DNA from: PoT sp049331405
Lineage (GTDB): Bacteria > Planctomycetota > Planctomycetia > Isosphaerales > Isosphaeraceae
Length of the DNA: 64,000 nucleotides
Assembly: GCF_049331405.1 (NCBI RefSeq)
Contig: NZ_CP186274.1
Coordinates: 4,898,001-4,962,000, forward strand
Direction of reading: 5' to 3'
The notes under the pieces are model-generated. The model saw nothing but the letters and a program-made list of their open reading frames with translations, searched no databases and had not been told where the DNA came from. Shown here piece after piece: positions 49,931 to 59,159 of the stretch (position 1 is the first letter of the stretch; every line of letters begins with the position of its first letter). A program made the position numbers and the translations under genes.

Positions 49931-51319
49931 ATGTTCTCCATCAAGAAGCCCGCGATCCTGCTCATCTTCGGGGCCTCGATGTTCCCCACCATAGGACGGG
50001 CCGCCGCGCCGAGCGCCGGGCCCACCGCCGTGGTCCCGCTGAACGACGCCGATTGCTGGAAGAAGCTGCCCCCGACGGAACATGGCGAGGGGAAGCCGCT
50101 GCCGAGCTGGGCGGCCGCCGTCGCCACGCGCCTGCCCCGGACCGCCGCGGCCATGCTCGAGCTCGACTATGCGCATCGGACAAAAAGCCCGCTTGATCCA
50201 ATTCTTCGGGCCAAGATGCGCTGGATGATCGCTCATTCGAACCATTGTTCCTATTCGGAAGCGTACGCGATCGCCGACCTGCTCCGGGCTGAGGCCGATG
50301 AGTCCACGGTGAAGGTGCTGACCGGGAACCCGGAGGTCTGGCCCGAGGCGGATCGGGAGCCACTCGAGTTTGCCCGGCTCCTGACGGTCGCCGCCCCGAC
50401 GATCCCCGACGATCTCTTCGCCCGGCTCCGGGCCCGCTTCGGCGACAAGAAGGTCGCGGCGATGGTCTTGCTGGCCGCGTACGGTAACTTCCAGGACCGC
50501 ATCGTGCTGGGGCTCGGCCTGCCCGTCGAGCCGAACGGGCCGCTGCCTCCGCTGGACGTGAAGTTCGCCCCGACCGCCTTCCAGGCGACGCCCGTCCTGC
50601 CGGCCCAGCCAGACGTCCCCCGCCTGCTGACCTCGGGCGAGACGGTCGTCGAGCGCGACCCGGAATGGTCGCAGCTCTCGTTCGACGAGCTCCAGTCCCG
50701 GCTCGAGCGCCAGAGGGATCGCACCCCTCGCCTGCCAATCCCGGCCTGGGAGGAGGTCAAGAAGAACCTCCCCCCCGCCCTCGCCTCGCGGCCGACCCGG
50801 ATTCGCTGGAACCTCGTCTGCTCGGGTTATGTGCCTGAGCTGGCCATCCCCTGGAGCGTGAGCACACGGACCATGTGGGCCGAGGCCAAGCCCAACCGCG
50901 TCTTCGAGGAGAGTCTCTTCTGGATCCAGACCCGCGCCATCCGCTGCAACTACTGCATGGGGCACTGCGAGATGCTGCTCGAAGTCGCCGGACTCGATAA
51001 GGACGCGATCGCCGAGCGCACTCGACGCCTCGCAAGCGACGACTGGTCGTGCTTCCCGCCGGCCGAGCAACGCGCCTACGCCTACGCCCGCAAGCTCTCC
51101 AAGACCCCCTGGGAGCTGAACTCGGCGGACTTCAAGACCCTCGAGCAAGACCTCGGGCCCGATAAAGCGATGGCCACCTTCTTCTGGCTCTGCCGAGGCC
51201 TGTACATGACCCGGGTCTCCGACGGATTCCAGCTCCCCCTGGAGCGGGACAACGTCTTCTTCGACTTCTACAAGGTCCCGGCCCCTCCCGCGGCGGCCAC
51301 CGCGTCACCGAAGTCCTGA
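49931..51319 (+). CDS. Exported two-domain AhpD-like (carboxymuconolactone decarboxylase-fold) protein 1
   Basis: 462 residues with a signal peptide (KKPAILLIFGASMFPTI, then AAA). Two AhpD-like domains: the first (about 55-200) has only one cysteine at the site (NHCSYSEAY), the second (about 290-430) has C339-N-Y-C342 followed by MGHC. The glutamate twelve residues before the first Cys, the position of AhpD Glu118, is kept. The usual histidine four residues after the second Cys is replaced by Cys, with His one residue earlier. Export of such a domain is unusual, since AhpD works in the cytoplasm. A thiol-redox role in the envelope is inferred. It and its paralogue form a tandem duplication. 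Confidence 0.86.
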   Translation: MFSIKKPAILLIFGASMFPTIGRAAAPSAGPTAVVPLNDADCWKKLPPTEHGEGKPLPSWAAAVATRLPRTAAAMLELDYAHRTKSPLDPILRAKMRWMIAHSNHCSYSEAYAIADLLRAEADESTVKVLTGNPEVWPEADREPLEFARLLTVAAPTIPDDLFARLRARFGDKKVAAMVLLAAYGNFQDRIVLGLGLPVEPNGPLPPLDVKFAPTAFQATPVLPAQPDVPRLLTSGETVVERDPEWSQLSFDELQSRLERQRDRTPRLPIPAWEEVKKNLPPALASRPTRIRWNLVCSGYVPELAIPWSVSTRTMWAEAKPNRVFEESLFWIQTRAIRCNYCMGHCEMLLEVAGLDKDAIAERTRRLASDDWSCFPPAEQRAYAYARKLSKTPWELNSADFKTLEQDLGPDKAMATFFWLCRGLYMTRVSDGFQLPLERDNVFFDFYKVPAPPAAATASPKS

Positions 51320-51376
51320 CGACTGACGGATCAACCGAGTGAGATCCTCTCATCCCCACGCGCGAGGTTCATCAGC

Positions 51377-52801
51377 ATGACTCGGACTGGAACATGGACC
51401 CTGCTGGCGCTGGCGGGGGTCGGGCTCTTCCCGACCCTCGTCCAGGCCGATCCCCCTCGCGAAGGCGCGGGCGGTGCGGCGGTGCTCGGATTCTCGCCCC
51501 TGGACAATGACGAGGCCTGGAAACGCCTGCCGATCGAGAAACGCGAGCCCGAGCCGCTCCCGTCCTGGGCGAGGATCCTCGCCGGCCCGGCCCCTCGGCT
51601 GGCGGCTTCGCTCCTGCGGCTCGACTTCGTCCACCGCGCCCACAGCCCGCTCGACCCCAAGCTGCGGGCCAGCATGCGATGGGTCACGGCTCACGCGAAC
51701 CATTGTGCGTACTCCGAAGCCTACGCCCTCACCGACGCGAAGCGCGCCGGGCTCGATGAGGCCGCCCTCAACGCGCTTCGTAGAGGCGATTGGACGGCCC
51801 TATCCGATTCCGAGAAGGCCGCGGTCGAGTTCGCCCGCAAGATGACCGTCGCCTCCTCGACCGTCTCCGACGACGAATTCCGCTCGCTCGTCGTGAAATA
51901 TGGCGAGAAGAAGGTCGCGGGCATGGTCATCCTGATGGCCTACTCCAACTTCCAGGATCGGCTCATGCTCAGCCTCGGCGCGGCCATCGAGCCGAACGGG
52001 CCGCTGCCCCCCGTGGAAGTCGTTGTGATCCAGGAACCAGCCGGCACCCGACCACCGAGGCAGGCGAGCCAGCCCTCGACGCTGCCGAAGCCGACGGGCA
52101 ATGACCTCGTGGAAGACGACCTCGAATGGATCGGCATCACCTATGACGAGCTCCAGGATCGCCTGGAGCACCAGCGAGCCAAGACGAGCCGCGTCGCCGA
52201 GCCGACCTATGAAGAGGTCTATCGCGACTGGCCGGCGGGCGTCCCCAAGGCCGAGCCCAAGCCAACGCGGATCATCTGGAACCTCGTCTGCTCCGGCTAT
52301 CAGCCGGAGTTGGCCTCGGCCTGGATGGCCTGCGGCCGGTCTCGCGCGGGGAGCACGGAAAAGTCGCGGCTCGACCCCGTCTTCGCCAACACGCTCTTCT
52401 GGGTCATCACCCGGGCGATCAACTGCACGTACTGCATGGGGCACTGCGAGATGCTGCTGGAGGTCGCCGGGCTCTCCAAGCCCGAGATCGCCGAGCGGAC
52501 CAAGATCCTCGCGGGCGACGACTGGTCGAGCTTCCCCCCGGCCGAGCAGCGGGCCTTCGCCTATGCCCGCAAGCTGACGCGGGCCCCCTGGACGGTCAAC
52601 ACCGACGACATCCGCTCTCTCGACAAAGACTTCGGCCACGACCTCGCCCTGGGCGTCATCTACAACGCATGCTGGGGCAACTACATGACGCGCGTCTCCA
52701 ACGGGTTCCAGCTCCGCCTGGAACGCGACAACATCTTCTTCGACTCCTTCTCGCAGGAGCCTACCCCGGCGAAGACCGCGCAGAACCCATCGGCGAAATG
52801 A
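51377..52801 (+). CDS. Exported two-domain AhpD-like protein 2 (tandem paralogue)
   Basis: 474 residues, closely similar to the preceding protein over its length, including shared EPNGPLPP and MGHCEMLLEVAGL. A signal peptide (WTLLALAGVGLFPTLVQA) is present. Domain 1 has the single cysteine in NHCAYSEAY; domain 2 has C350-T-Y-C353. Here the AhpD Glu118 position is Asn, so the two copies may differ in activity. GAGG nine bases before the ATG. 57 bases separate it from its partner, suggesting co-transcription. It ends opposite the RND operon. Confidence 0.86.
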   Translation: MTRTGTWTLLALAGVGLFPTLVQADPPREGAGGAAVLGFSPLDNDEAWKRLPIEKREPEPLPSWARILAGPAPRLAASLLRLDFVHRAHSPLDPKLRASMRWVTAHANHCAYSEAYALTDAKRAGLDEAALNALRRGDWTALSDSEKAAVEFARKMTVASSTVSDDEFRSLVVKYGEKKVAGMVILMAYSNFQDRLMLSLGAAIEPNGPLPPVEVVVIQEPAGTRPPRQASQPSTLPKPTGNDLVEDDLEWIGITYDELQDRLEHQRAKTSRVAEPTYEEVYRDWPAGVPKAEPKPTRIIWNLVCSGYQPELASAWMACGRSRAGSTEKSRLDPVFANTLFWVITRAINCTYCMGHCEMLLEVAGLSKPEIAERTKILAGDDWSSFPPAEQRAFAYARKLTRAPWTVNTDDIRSLDKDFGHDLALGVIYNACWGNYMTRVSNGFQLRLERDNIFFDSFSQEPTPAKTAQNPSAK

Positions 52802-52885
52802 CCGATGGGACGTGATCAAGAAAATCCAACGGGCTCGGCCCCGGTCCAGAGTACGCCTTGCTTGAAACGTCCTGGGCCCACGGAC

Positions 52886-52945
52886 GACGCGTAACGCCGG
52901 AGAGAAGACCCATCCACGGGGGTCGGATCGAAGGCGTTACGCGTC
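52886..52945. terminator. Convergent hairpin overlapping the RND stop codon
   Basis: A 13-bp stem GACGCGTAACGCC/GGCGTTACGCGTC with a 34-base loop. The right arm contains the stop codon of the minus-strand RND gene (52937), so the structure can form only after ribosomes leave. It lies 85 bases past the plus-strand stop. Confidence 0.55.
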
Positions 52946-55900
52946 CTCTTTCATTGCGGGGACGGCCTGGAGGTCAGGGACTTCCGGTCGTAGGGCGAGG
53001 CGCTTCAAGCGGCGGAGCCGGACCTGATAGAAGAGGACGGGCAAGAGGAGGTCGATCACCTCGTCGGCCACGAGCAGCCCTCCAAGGACGGGAGCCGCCA
53101 TGGGACGGATGACATCGGCTCCCGGCCCGTCGGCCCAGAGGACCGGGGCGAGAGCGAGGATCGTGGTGCCTTCGGTCAGGAGCTTGGGTCGAAGTCGGTG
53201 GACCGCCCCTTCGAGCGTCGCCAGGCGTAAGGCATCCGGCGTCAAGGACTCGAGGCCGCCGTGCCGCTCGACCGCGTCGCGCAGGTAGACGAGCATGATG
53301 ATGCCGGTCGAGGTCGCCATGCCGAAGCAGGCGAGATAGCCGATCCAGACCGTGACCGAGAACGGGAACCCCAGCAGCCATTGGAAGAAGACGCCCCCCG
53401 CAATCGCTCCCGGGACGGCCATGAGCATCAACGCCGCGTCGATCAGGTCGTGATAGGTCCAGTAGAGGATCCCGAAGATCAGCAGGAGGATCACCGGGAC
53501 GATCACGACGAGCGTGTTGCGGGCCCGGACCTCGTGCTCGAACTGGCCGGTCCAGTTGACCGCGATGCCCGTGGGCAGGCTCACTTTCGAAGCGACAACC
53601 CGACGAGCCTCGTCCACGAAGTCGACGACGCCCCGGCCCCGCACATTCAGTCGGACATAATTACGCAGGAGCCCGTCCTCTCCCTTGATCGTCGCCGGCC
53701 CCTCCGCGATCCGGATGTCGGCCACCTCCTCGAGCGTCACGAATCGAGGCCGACCGTCGGTGCCCTTCGTCGCCGTCGGTACCAGGATGCTCCGGGCCGA
53801 TTCCTCGTCCTCGCGAAAGTCGCGGGCGTAGCGAACCCGGACCGGATGCCGCTCGCGACCCTCGACCGTCGAAGTCACGACCCTGCCGCCGAGCGCGGTC
53901 TCGACCATATCGTTCAGGTCGCCGATCCGGACGCCGAGCTTCGCGGCCCTGGCGCGGTCGGGCTTGATCTGGAGGTAGCCCTTGCCCCGGATCGGGTCGG
54001 CGACGACGTCGACGGCCCCCGGGACCTTCTTCAACTCCGAGGCGATGGCCTCTGAAACGGCCACTACCTCGTCGAGGCTCCGGCCGAGCACGCGAACGCC
54101 GACGCTCGTGTTCACGCCGGTGGCCAGCATGTCGACCCGGTTCTGGATCGGCATCGTCCAGATGTTCGACCAGCCGGGGACCAGCACCGCGCGATCCAAC
54201 TCGGAGCCGAAGCCGAGCAGCTCCGACCGATCCTTGCGCCAGAGGACGAGGGTTCGGCCCAGCTCGGAGACCAGGGCTTGCTGAACCACTTCGAGTTGCG
54301 GGGCAGGCGGCAGGTCCGGGGCTTGCAGAGCCCGCGTCATGCCATGGCCGCCGCCTCCAGAGCCGTGGTGCAAGGCCACGACGGTCGGCTTCTCGCGATG
54401 CTTGCGGAGCCGGCTGAGGGCCTCGGCGACCTCGGGGTCGATCGCCCCCAGGCGGGTCACGAGGTCCTCGACCGCGAGCCTGACGTAGACGGATGCGCCG
54501 CGGTCAACGAGGTCGGCGTCGAGTGCCTTGACATGCTCACGCCAGAGCGCGAGTTGCGAAGAGGTGAGGCCGTCGTGAGAGGGACGGCCCAACGCGGCTG
54601 CTTTATCTCGAAGGAACTCGACATTTTTCAAGTACGCATACTCTCGCATCTGCACGTCGAAGCGGGGGGAAACGTCGACCTGGCTCGCGTCGAGGGTTGC
54701 GCGGCGGTTGGCGGGAGGTCGAGTGATGCGTCGGACCACAAGCTCGTCGAGGATACGCGAGAGGAGCCGGTTCGCATCGCGGGGGGCGATGGCCCGTCGG
54801 GGCCACAGCACGCTGGGGCGGAAATTGACCATCGTCTCGATCATATCCATGGGGGCGGGGTCCGTGGCTGTCTCGGCTCGGCCGGCCTTGCCGACGACCA
54901 TGTCGACCTCGGGGAACCGGCAGAGGATCATGTCGCGGGCCTTGAGGTCATCGGCCGACTGCGCGACCGAGGCCCTCGGCACGGTGATCGGCATGTCCAT
55001 CACCATCCCCTCGTCCATCGGCACGAGGAACTCGCGGGCGATCGGCTTCATGCTCGACTCGGCGACCAGCCCCGCCAGCACGAGCGAGATCACCGCGGCG
55101 ACCCGACCGGCCCGCCCCTTCACCACGAGCCCGACCGAGACGATTGCTAGCCCGAGACTCGCCAGCAGGATCGGGCGGCTCCCCAACGGGGCCAGTCCCA
55201 AAACGAAGGTCATACCGATGACCCAGGCGAGGGGCCCCGGAGCGTCGAGTAAATACGTCAGGACGGGTCGATAGACGTCGATCACCCCTCGCACGAGTGG
55301 GCTCGCCCGCTCGCCGCGGATCCGGCCCCGGATGAGCAGCGAGCAGAGGGCCGGCACGAGCGTCACGGCGAGAGCGGCGACCGTCACCAGGGCGAGCGTC
55401 TTGGTGAACGCCAGGGGGTGGAACATCTTCCCCTCGATCCCCCCCAGGGCGAACACGGGCAGGAACGAGAGGAGCATGATGAGGATCGAGAAGAAGATGG
55501 GCCGGCCGACCTCGCGACAGGCCGGCAAGACCACGATGCGCAGGTCGCCGCGGGCGGGCCGATTGCCGAATCGCTCGCGGAGCCGATGCATCACGTTCTC
55601 GGCCATCACCACCGAGGAATCCACGAGGACTCCGATCGAGATGGCGATCCCGGCGAGGCTCATGATGTTCGACTGGATGTCGACCACACCAAGACGCCTG
55701 AGCATGAACATCAAAAGAAACGATCCCAGGACTGTCAGCGGCAGCGTCACCGCGATGACGAACGAGGTCCGCAGGTGAAAAAGCACGAGCAGCACGCAGA
55801 GCGTCGCCGTGATGATGGCCTCGACGATCGTGTCGCGGACCGAATGGATCGCCCCCTCGATCAAGGGGGTTCGGTCGTAGAACGGGAGGATCGAAACCCC

Positions 55901-56866
55901 TGAGGGCAGGCCAGCCTCGAGTTCGTGGATGCGGGCCTTGAGCCTCCGCGTGACCTCGAGCGGATTCTCGCCCGAGGCCATGAGTACGACCCCGCCGACG
56001 ATCTCACTGCCGTCCTTCTCCAGGATCCCTCGCCTCGGCCCCGGGCCGATCACCACGTTGGCGACATCCTTCAAGGGGATGGCCTGGCCATCGGGGGTCG
56101 CCAGGACGATGGCTTCGAGGTCCTGCACGACGGCCTCGGCATTCTCCGGCGTCCCGGTGCCGAGCCAGCCGTTGCTGCTGACAAGGTACTCGGCGTTCCC
56201 CTTATGGATCACATGCCCGCCAACCGAGGAGTTCGATCGCGCGATCGCGTCCTCCACTTCCTTGAGCGTGATGCCTCGGGCGCGGAGCCGCAACGGATCG
56301 ACGGAGATAACATATTCGATGGGATAGCCGCCGACGCTGGCGACCTCCGCCACACCCGGAACCGAAGCAAGTTGCGGCTTCACGAACCAGTCCTGCACCG
56401 CCCGCAACCGGCCGAGGTCGATCCCTTTGCCTTCGAGGCTGTACCAGTAAATTTGTCCGGTCGCCGGTGAGTCGGGCCCGAGCTTCGGCACGACGCCTGG
56501 GGGCAAGGTCGCATTCGCCCTGGCCAGCCGCTCGCCGACGCGGCGGCGCCCCTCGGCGACCGTCGTCTCGCCGTCGAGGATGACGTGGATCGTGGACATG
56601 CCGAAGTCGCTGGAGGAGCGGACCGAGCGGACCCCGCGCAAGCCTTGAAGTTCCAGGGCCAGGGGGTACGTCAGTTGGTCCTCGACCTCGCGAGGCGCAT
56701 GCCCCGGCCAGTCGGCGTAGATGATCACGCCATCCTCGGAGAGATCCGGGATCGCGTCGATCGGGGTGACCCGGATCGCAAAAGCTCCCGCAATCGCGAG
56801 TGCCAGGCTCACGAGGATGACCGCCCATCGACGCTCGATCGAGAAGGCGATGATTCGGTCGATCAT
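52937..56866 (-). CDS. CusA/CzcA-type heavy-metal RND efflux transporter
   Basis: 1,309 residues, about 260 more than CusA/CzcA of around 1,040-1,060. N-terminus MIDRIIAFSIERRWAVILVS; porter motif ATGQIYWYSLEG; VDSSVVMAENVMHRL in the proton-relay helix; the second half repeats the layout (WIGYLACFGMATSTGIIMLV, LRPKLLTEGTTILALAPVLW). An insertion of roughly 230 residues (about 700-930), charged and His-rich (ALHHGSGGGGHGMTRAL), follows the first membrane half. It likely pumps Cu, Ag, Zn, Co or Cd from the periplasm by proton antiport. ATGA overlap with the membrane-fusion gene upstream; the longer open frame is spurious. No outer-membrane TolC-type gene is nearby. Confidence 0.93.
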   Translation of the reverse strand: MIDRIIAFSIERRWAVILVSLALAIAGAFAIRVTPIDAIPDLSEDGVIIYADWPGHAPREVEDQLTYPLALELQGLRGVRSVRSSSDFGMSTIHVILDGETTVAEGRRRVGERLARANATLPPGVVPKLGPDSPATGQIYWYSLEGKGIDLGRLRAVQDWFVKPQLASVPGVAEVASVGGYPIEYVISVDPLRLRARGITLKEVEDAIARSNSSVGGHVIHKGNAEYLVSSNGWLGTGTPENAEAVVQDLEAIVLATPDGQAIPLKDVANVVIGPGPRRGILEKDGSEIVGGVVLMASGENPLEVTRRLKARIHELEAGLPSGVSILPFYDRTPLIEGAIHSVRDTIVEAIITATLCVLLVLFHLRTSFVIAVTLPLTVLGSFLLMFMLRRLGVVDIQSNIMSLAGIAISIGVLVDSSVVMAENVMHRLRERFGNRPARGDLRIVVLPACREVGRPIFFSILIMLLSFLPVFALGGIEGKMFHPLAFTKTLALVTVAALAVTLVPALCSLLIRGRIRGERASPLVRGVIDVYRPVLTYLLDAPGPLAWVIGMTFVLGLAPLGSRPILLASLGLAIVSVGLVVKGRAGRVAAVISLVLAGLVAESSMKPIAREFLVPMDEGMVMDMPITVPRASVAQSADDLKARDMILCRFPEVDMVVGKAGRAETATDPAPMDMIETMVNFRPSVLWPRRAIAPRDANRLLSRILDELVVRRITRPPANRRATLDASQVDVSPRFDVQMREYAYLKNVEFLRDKAAALGRPSHDGLTSSQLALWREHVKALDADLVDRGASVYVRLAVEDLVTRLGAIDPEVAEALSRLRKHREKPTVVALHHGSGGGGHGMTRALQAPDLPPAPQLEVVQQALVSELGRTLVLWRKDRSELLGFGSELDRAVLVPGWSNIWTMPIQNRVDMLATGVNTSVGVRVLGRSLDEVVAVSEAIASELKKVPGAVDVVADPIRGKGYLQIKPDRARAAKLGVRIGDLNDMVETALGGRVVTSTVEGRERHPVRVRYARDFREDEESARSILVPTATKGTDGRPRFVTLEEVADIRIAEGPATIKGEDGLLRNYVRLNVRGRGVVDFVDEARRVVASKVSLPTGIAVNWTGQFEHEVRARNTLVVIVPVILLLIFGILYWTYHDLIDAALMLMAVPGAIAGGVFFQWLLGFPFSVTVWIGYLACFGMATSTGIIMLVYLRDAVERHGGLESLTPDALRLATLEGAVHRLRPKLLTEGTTILALAPVLWADGPGADVIRPMAAPVLGGLLVADEVIDLLLPVLFYQVRLRRLKRLALRPEVPDLQAVPAMKEDA

Positions 56867-58398
56867 TTGTGGTGCACGGGGGATGATGGGGCCGGCGTGG
56901 GCTTGAGCTTCGCGAGATACTTGTCCGGGTTGGATTTCAAGGCGTCCGTGCAGCCCTCGCAGCAGATCAGGAGGCCTCGGCCCTTGACGTCCAAATGAAC
57001 GGGAGTCCCCATCGATCCCAGCGGCTTGCCGGTCACCGGGCAGATCTTCTGGGCCAGGGAGAGCGCCCGATCGGCGGGCGATAACCCCTCCAGCGCCAGC
57101 GTCTCCTTCTTCGCGGATCCGCTCGTAGCGACACCAATGGAGGGGGGCTCGACGGAAGGCGACTCGCCCCGATTGGCGTTGGCCCCGAAGTATGCGGCCG
57201 CAAGGCTCGGGTTGAGGCGGGTTTCGGCGTCGACGAGGAACGCGCCGGCCTCGGCGACCCGCCACCCCGCTTCGAGGCCGCTCACGACAGGGTAGGACGT
57301 GCCGCAGCGGGGCCCGAGGCGGACCTCGACCCCGTCGAAGGTCCCGGGCATGCTCTCGACGTAGACGAGCCGACGCGCACCGGTGTCGATCACGGCCGAC
57401 TCGGGGACGGCGAGCACCTGCCCGGGCGGGCAATACGAAACAACCCTGGGCAGGAGCTTCATCCCGCCGCATTCCTGGCATTCGCACCCCGCGACTTCGG
57501 CCGTGACGCCCGGGTGCATCGGGCACCACCAGCCGACTTTCTGCTGTGCGCTCAGCGCGACGCGGATCAGCACGTTCTCATCTCTGGGGCAACGACCGGC
57601 TTCGAGCCGAGGTTCGGCCGCATGCTCGGGGCAGACGTAGACGGCCCTCGGCTCTCCCTTGCGGATCGGCGGCAAGCCTCGCGGCATCGAGCGGAACGGC
57701 TCGCGCTCGGCGATCGGGACGTTCACGACGGCCGTGGCGTATTTCGTGGGCAGGACGCCTGGCTCGGCCAGCTCGATCGTCACGCGGGTCCCCTGCTCCG
57801 AGGCGAGGATCTTGCCTCGCCTCGGTTCCGAGCCGTCGGGAGGGTCGGGACGGACCTCGGCCTCCTGCCCGGGTTCGAGCCAGTTGGCATCGTCGGCGCC
57901 GATCTCGGCCGAGAGCTGGCGACGGCCGTCCTGCGTCGTCAAAGGGCCGGCCAGGCGGATCGACCTAACCAGCGGCAGGAAGCGGACGGGGGCCGTCCGG
58001 ACGCCCGCGAGCATGACGCGCTCGGGCGAGAGCTGGACGCGGGCGATCACGCCGTTCGGCAAGGGGCCCATGTCACCCTTCTTGCGCCTGACCAGGGCCA
58101 TGTGGCAGATGGGGCACTTGGCCGGCCAGTCGGAGACGACGCCCGGCTCCATCGGGCAGAAATACTCGGTATCGGCGGAGATGGCCCCCATGGCCGCGTC
58201 GCGAGCGGCGGGGGCGGTCCAGCGATCCCAGTACGTGCGGAAGTCGTCCCAGCGCCCCACGACGACGAACGCCACGACCAGTGCCGCGAAGAATCGGGCA
58301 CGGACCCAGGCCGCCTTCAACGCCCAGGCCAGGCTCCGGGAGGCCCCGGCTCCGAACGACCTCCCGGGGGGACTCGGTGATGCGTCGGGCACGGACAT
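56863..58398 (-). CDS. Membrane-fusion-type protein with several heavy-metal-binding modules (CusB-like partner)
   Basis: 511 residues. A membrane anchor lies at about 38-58 (RFFAALVVAFVVVGRW). Metal-binding modules: a YHS/HMBD-type CPMEPGVVSDWPAKCPICHM (about 80-100), a cysteine cluster VYVCPEHAAEPRLEAGRCP (about 250), CPMHPGVTAEVAGCECQECG (about 290-312), and a C-terminal YHS-like domain (KICPVTGKPLG, LICCEGCTDALK; about 445-495). Between them are lipoyl/beta-barrel-like stretches as in RND adaptor proteins. It should bind metal and pass it to the pump encoded by the overlapping downstream gene. GAGGA seven bases before the ATG. Confidence 0.9.
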   Translation of the reverse strand: MSVPDASPSPPGRSFGAGASRSLAWALKAAWVRARFFAALVVAFVVVGRWDDFRTYWDRWTAPAARDAAMGAISADTEYFCPMEPGVVSDWPAKCPICHMALVRRKKGDMGPLPNGVIARVQLSPERVMLAGVRTAPVRFLPLVRSIRLAGPLTTQDGRRQLSAEIGADDANWLEPGQEAEVRPDPPDGSEPRRGKILASEQGTRVTIELAEPGVLPTKYATAVVNVPIAEREPFRSMPRGLPPIRKGEPRAVYVCPEHAAEPRLEAGRCPRDENVLIRVALSAQQKVGWWCPMHPGVTAEVAGCECQECGGMKLLPRVVSYCPPGQVLAVPESAVIDTGARRLVYVESMPGTFDGVEVRLGPRCGTSYPVVSGLEAGWRVAEAGAFLVDAETRLNPSLAAAYFGANANRGESPSVEPPSIGVATSGSAKKETLALEGLSPADRALSLAQKICPVTGKPLGSMGTPVHLDVKGRGLLICCEGCTDALKSNPDKYLAKLKPTPAPSSPVHHK

Positions 58399-58442
58399 GA
58401 AACGGTCCTCGGTCCTGTCGAGAGGGCAGTGTGCGAACAAAC

Positions 58443-58946
58443 TCAAGGGCCAGGAGCCACCGGGGCGTCGGGGCCATCCTCGGCCCTCGGCTCCATCTTG
58501 TGTTCCCAGTGCATCATGAGGTCGAAATCCTCCTGGCGGAAGATCAGGATCGGGTCGGCGCCCATCACCAGGAATCGCACGAGGGCCTCCTCCTGCGGAT
58601 TGTCGAGGACGACCTTGACGCTGAAAGTCCGCTCGCGAGGCGTGACCGCCTCCGCGACGATCTGATAACTCGCGAGGGCCTGGCCCGGCTTGCGATGGGC
58701 GTCGACCACCTGGAGCCGAGGCGTCGTCGGCTCGACCCTGCCCGTCGGCCGCCCTTCCTTCCAGAACTCCAGGGCGCGTTCCAGCGCCTGCCGGGCGACC
58801 GCGGATTCGGGCACGAGCGAGGTCGGCGTCGCCGGCTCTCCGCAGCCGGAAACGGCCAGGGCCAAGAGGAAGATTCCCCAGGAACACCGCTTTCTTTGCC
58901 GAGGCCTTGCCAATGCCGGTCGACCCTTCATATTGCTCTGTGTCAT
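58443..58946 (-). CDS. Small exported lipoprotein, paralogue B
   Basis: 167 residues. A lipobox ends ALAVSGCGEP after a basic n-region. The mature part has ARQALERALEFWKEGRPTGR, then PGQALASYQI and FLVMGADPILIFRQEDFD, clearly homologous to the lipoprotein at 60346 and more distantly to that at 49434. It heads the metal-efflux operon, 44 bases before the adaptor gene, and diverges from the second pseudopilin gene. Starts at 58946 or 58931 are possible. Function unknown. Confidence 0.82.
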   Translation of the reverse strand: MTQSNMKGRPALARPRQRKRCSWGIFLLALAVSGCGEPATPTSLVPESAVARQALERALEFWKEGRPTGRVEPTTPRLQVVDAHRKPGQALASYQIVAEAVTPRERTFSVKVVLDNPQEEALVRFLVMGADPILIFRQEDFDLMMHWEHKMEPRAEDGPDAPVAPGP

Positions 58947-59159
58947 GGTATCACGGTCTTCGAGGGCATCGCATCGCGGCTTGCCGGGGGAGTTCCCGAA
59001 AAGGATCTTGTGCCCGAGGCCGATACCTTGACAAAATCGCCTGGTTTCGACGCTCATGGAAGGGGCGAGGCATCGGGGCGCCGCGGTCGGCGGGCTTCGA
59101 TGATAAAGGATGTTCGTCGGCGCATGAATGCCTCGACAGTCCCAACGGGAGTCCATCAC
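58947..59159. promoter_or_regulatory. Shared divergent promoter region of the RND operon and the second pseudopilin pair
   Basis: About 210 bases between divergent starts. No clear consensus promoter or operator was recognised. Open in-frame codons upstream of 59160 are treated as non-coding because the best ribosome site (GGGAG) is just before the GTG. Confidence 0.4.

Noticed and set aside
49889..51148. Minus-strand frame of 419 codons opposite AhpD-like protein 1
   Set aside because: Antisense artefact with Gly/Arg/Glu composition and no motif.
56867..57529. N-terminal extension of the RND gene
   Set aside because: The first 221 codons overlap the adaptor gene and are Arg-rich nonsense. 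MIDRIIAFSIERRWAV at 56866 is the normal family start and gives an ATGA overlap.
58399..58887. N-terminal extension of the adaptor gene
   Set aside because: It overlaps lipoprotein B and has no family similarity; GAGGA precedes the ATG at 58398.
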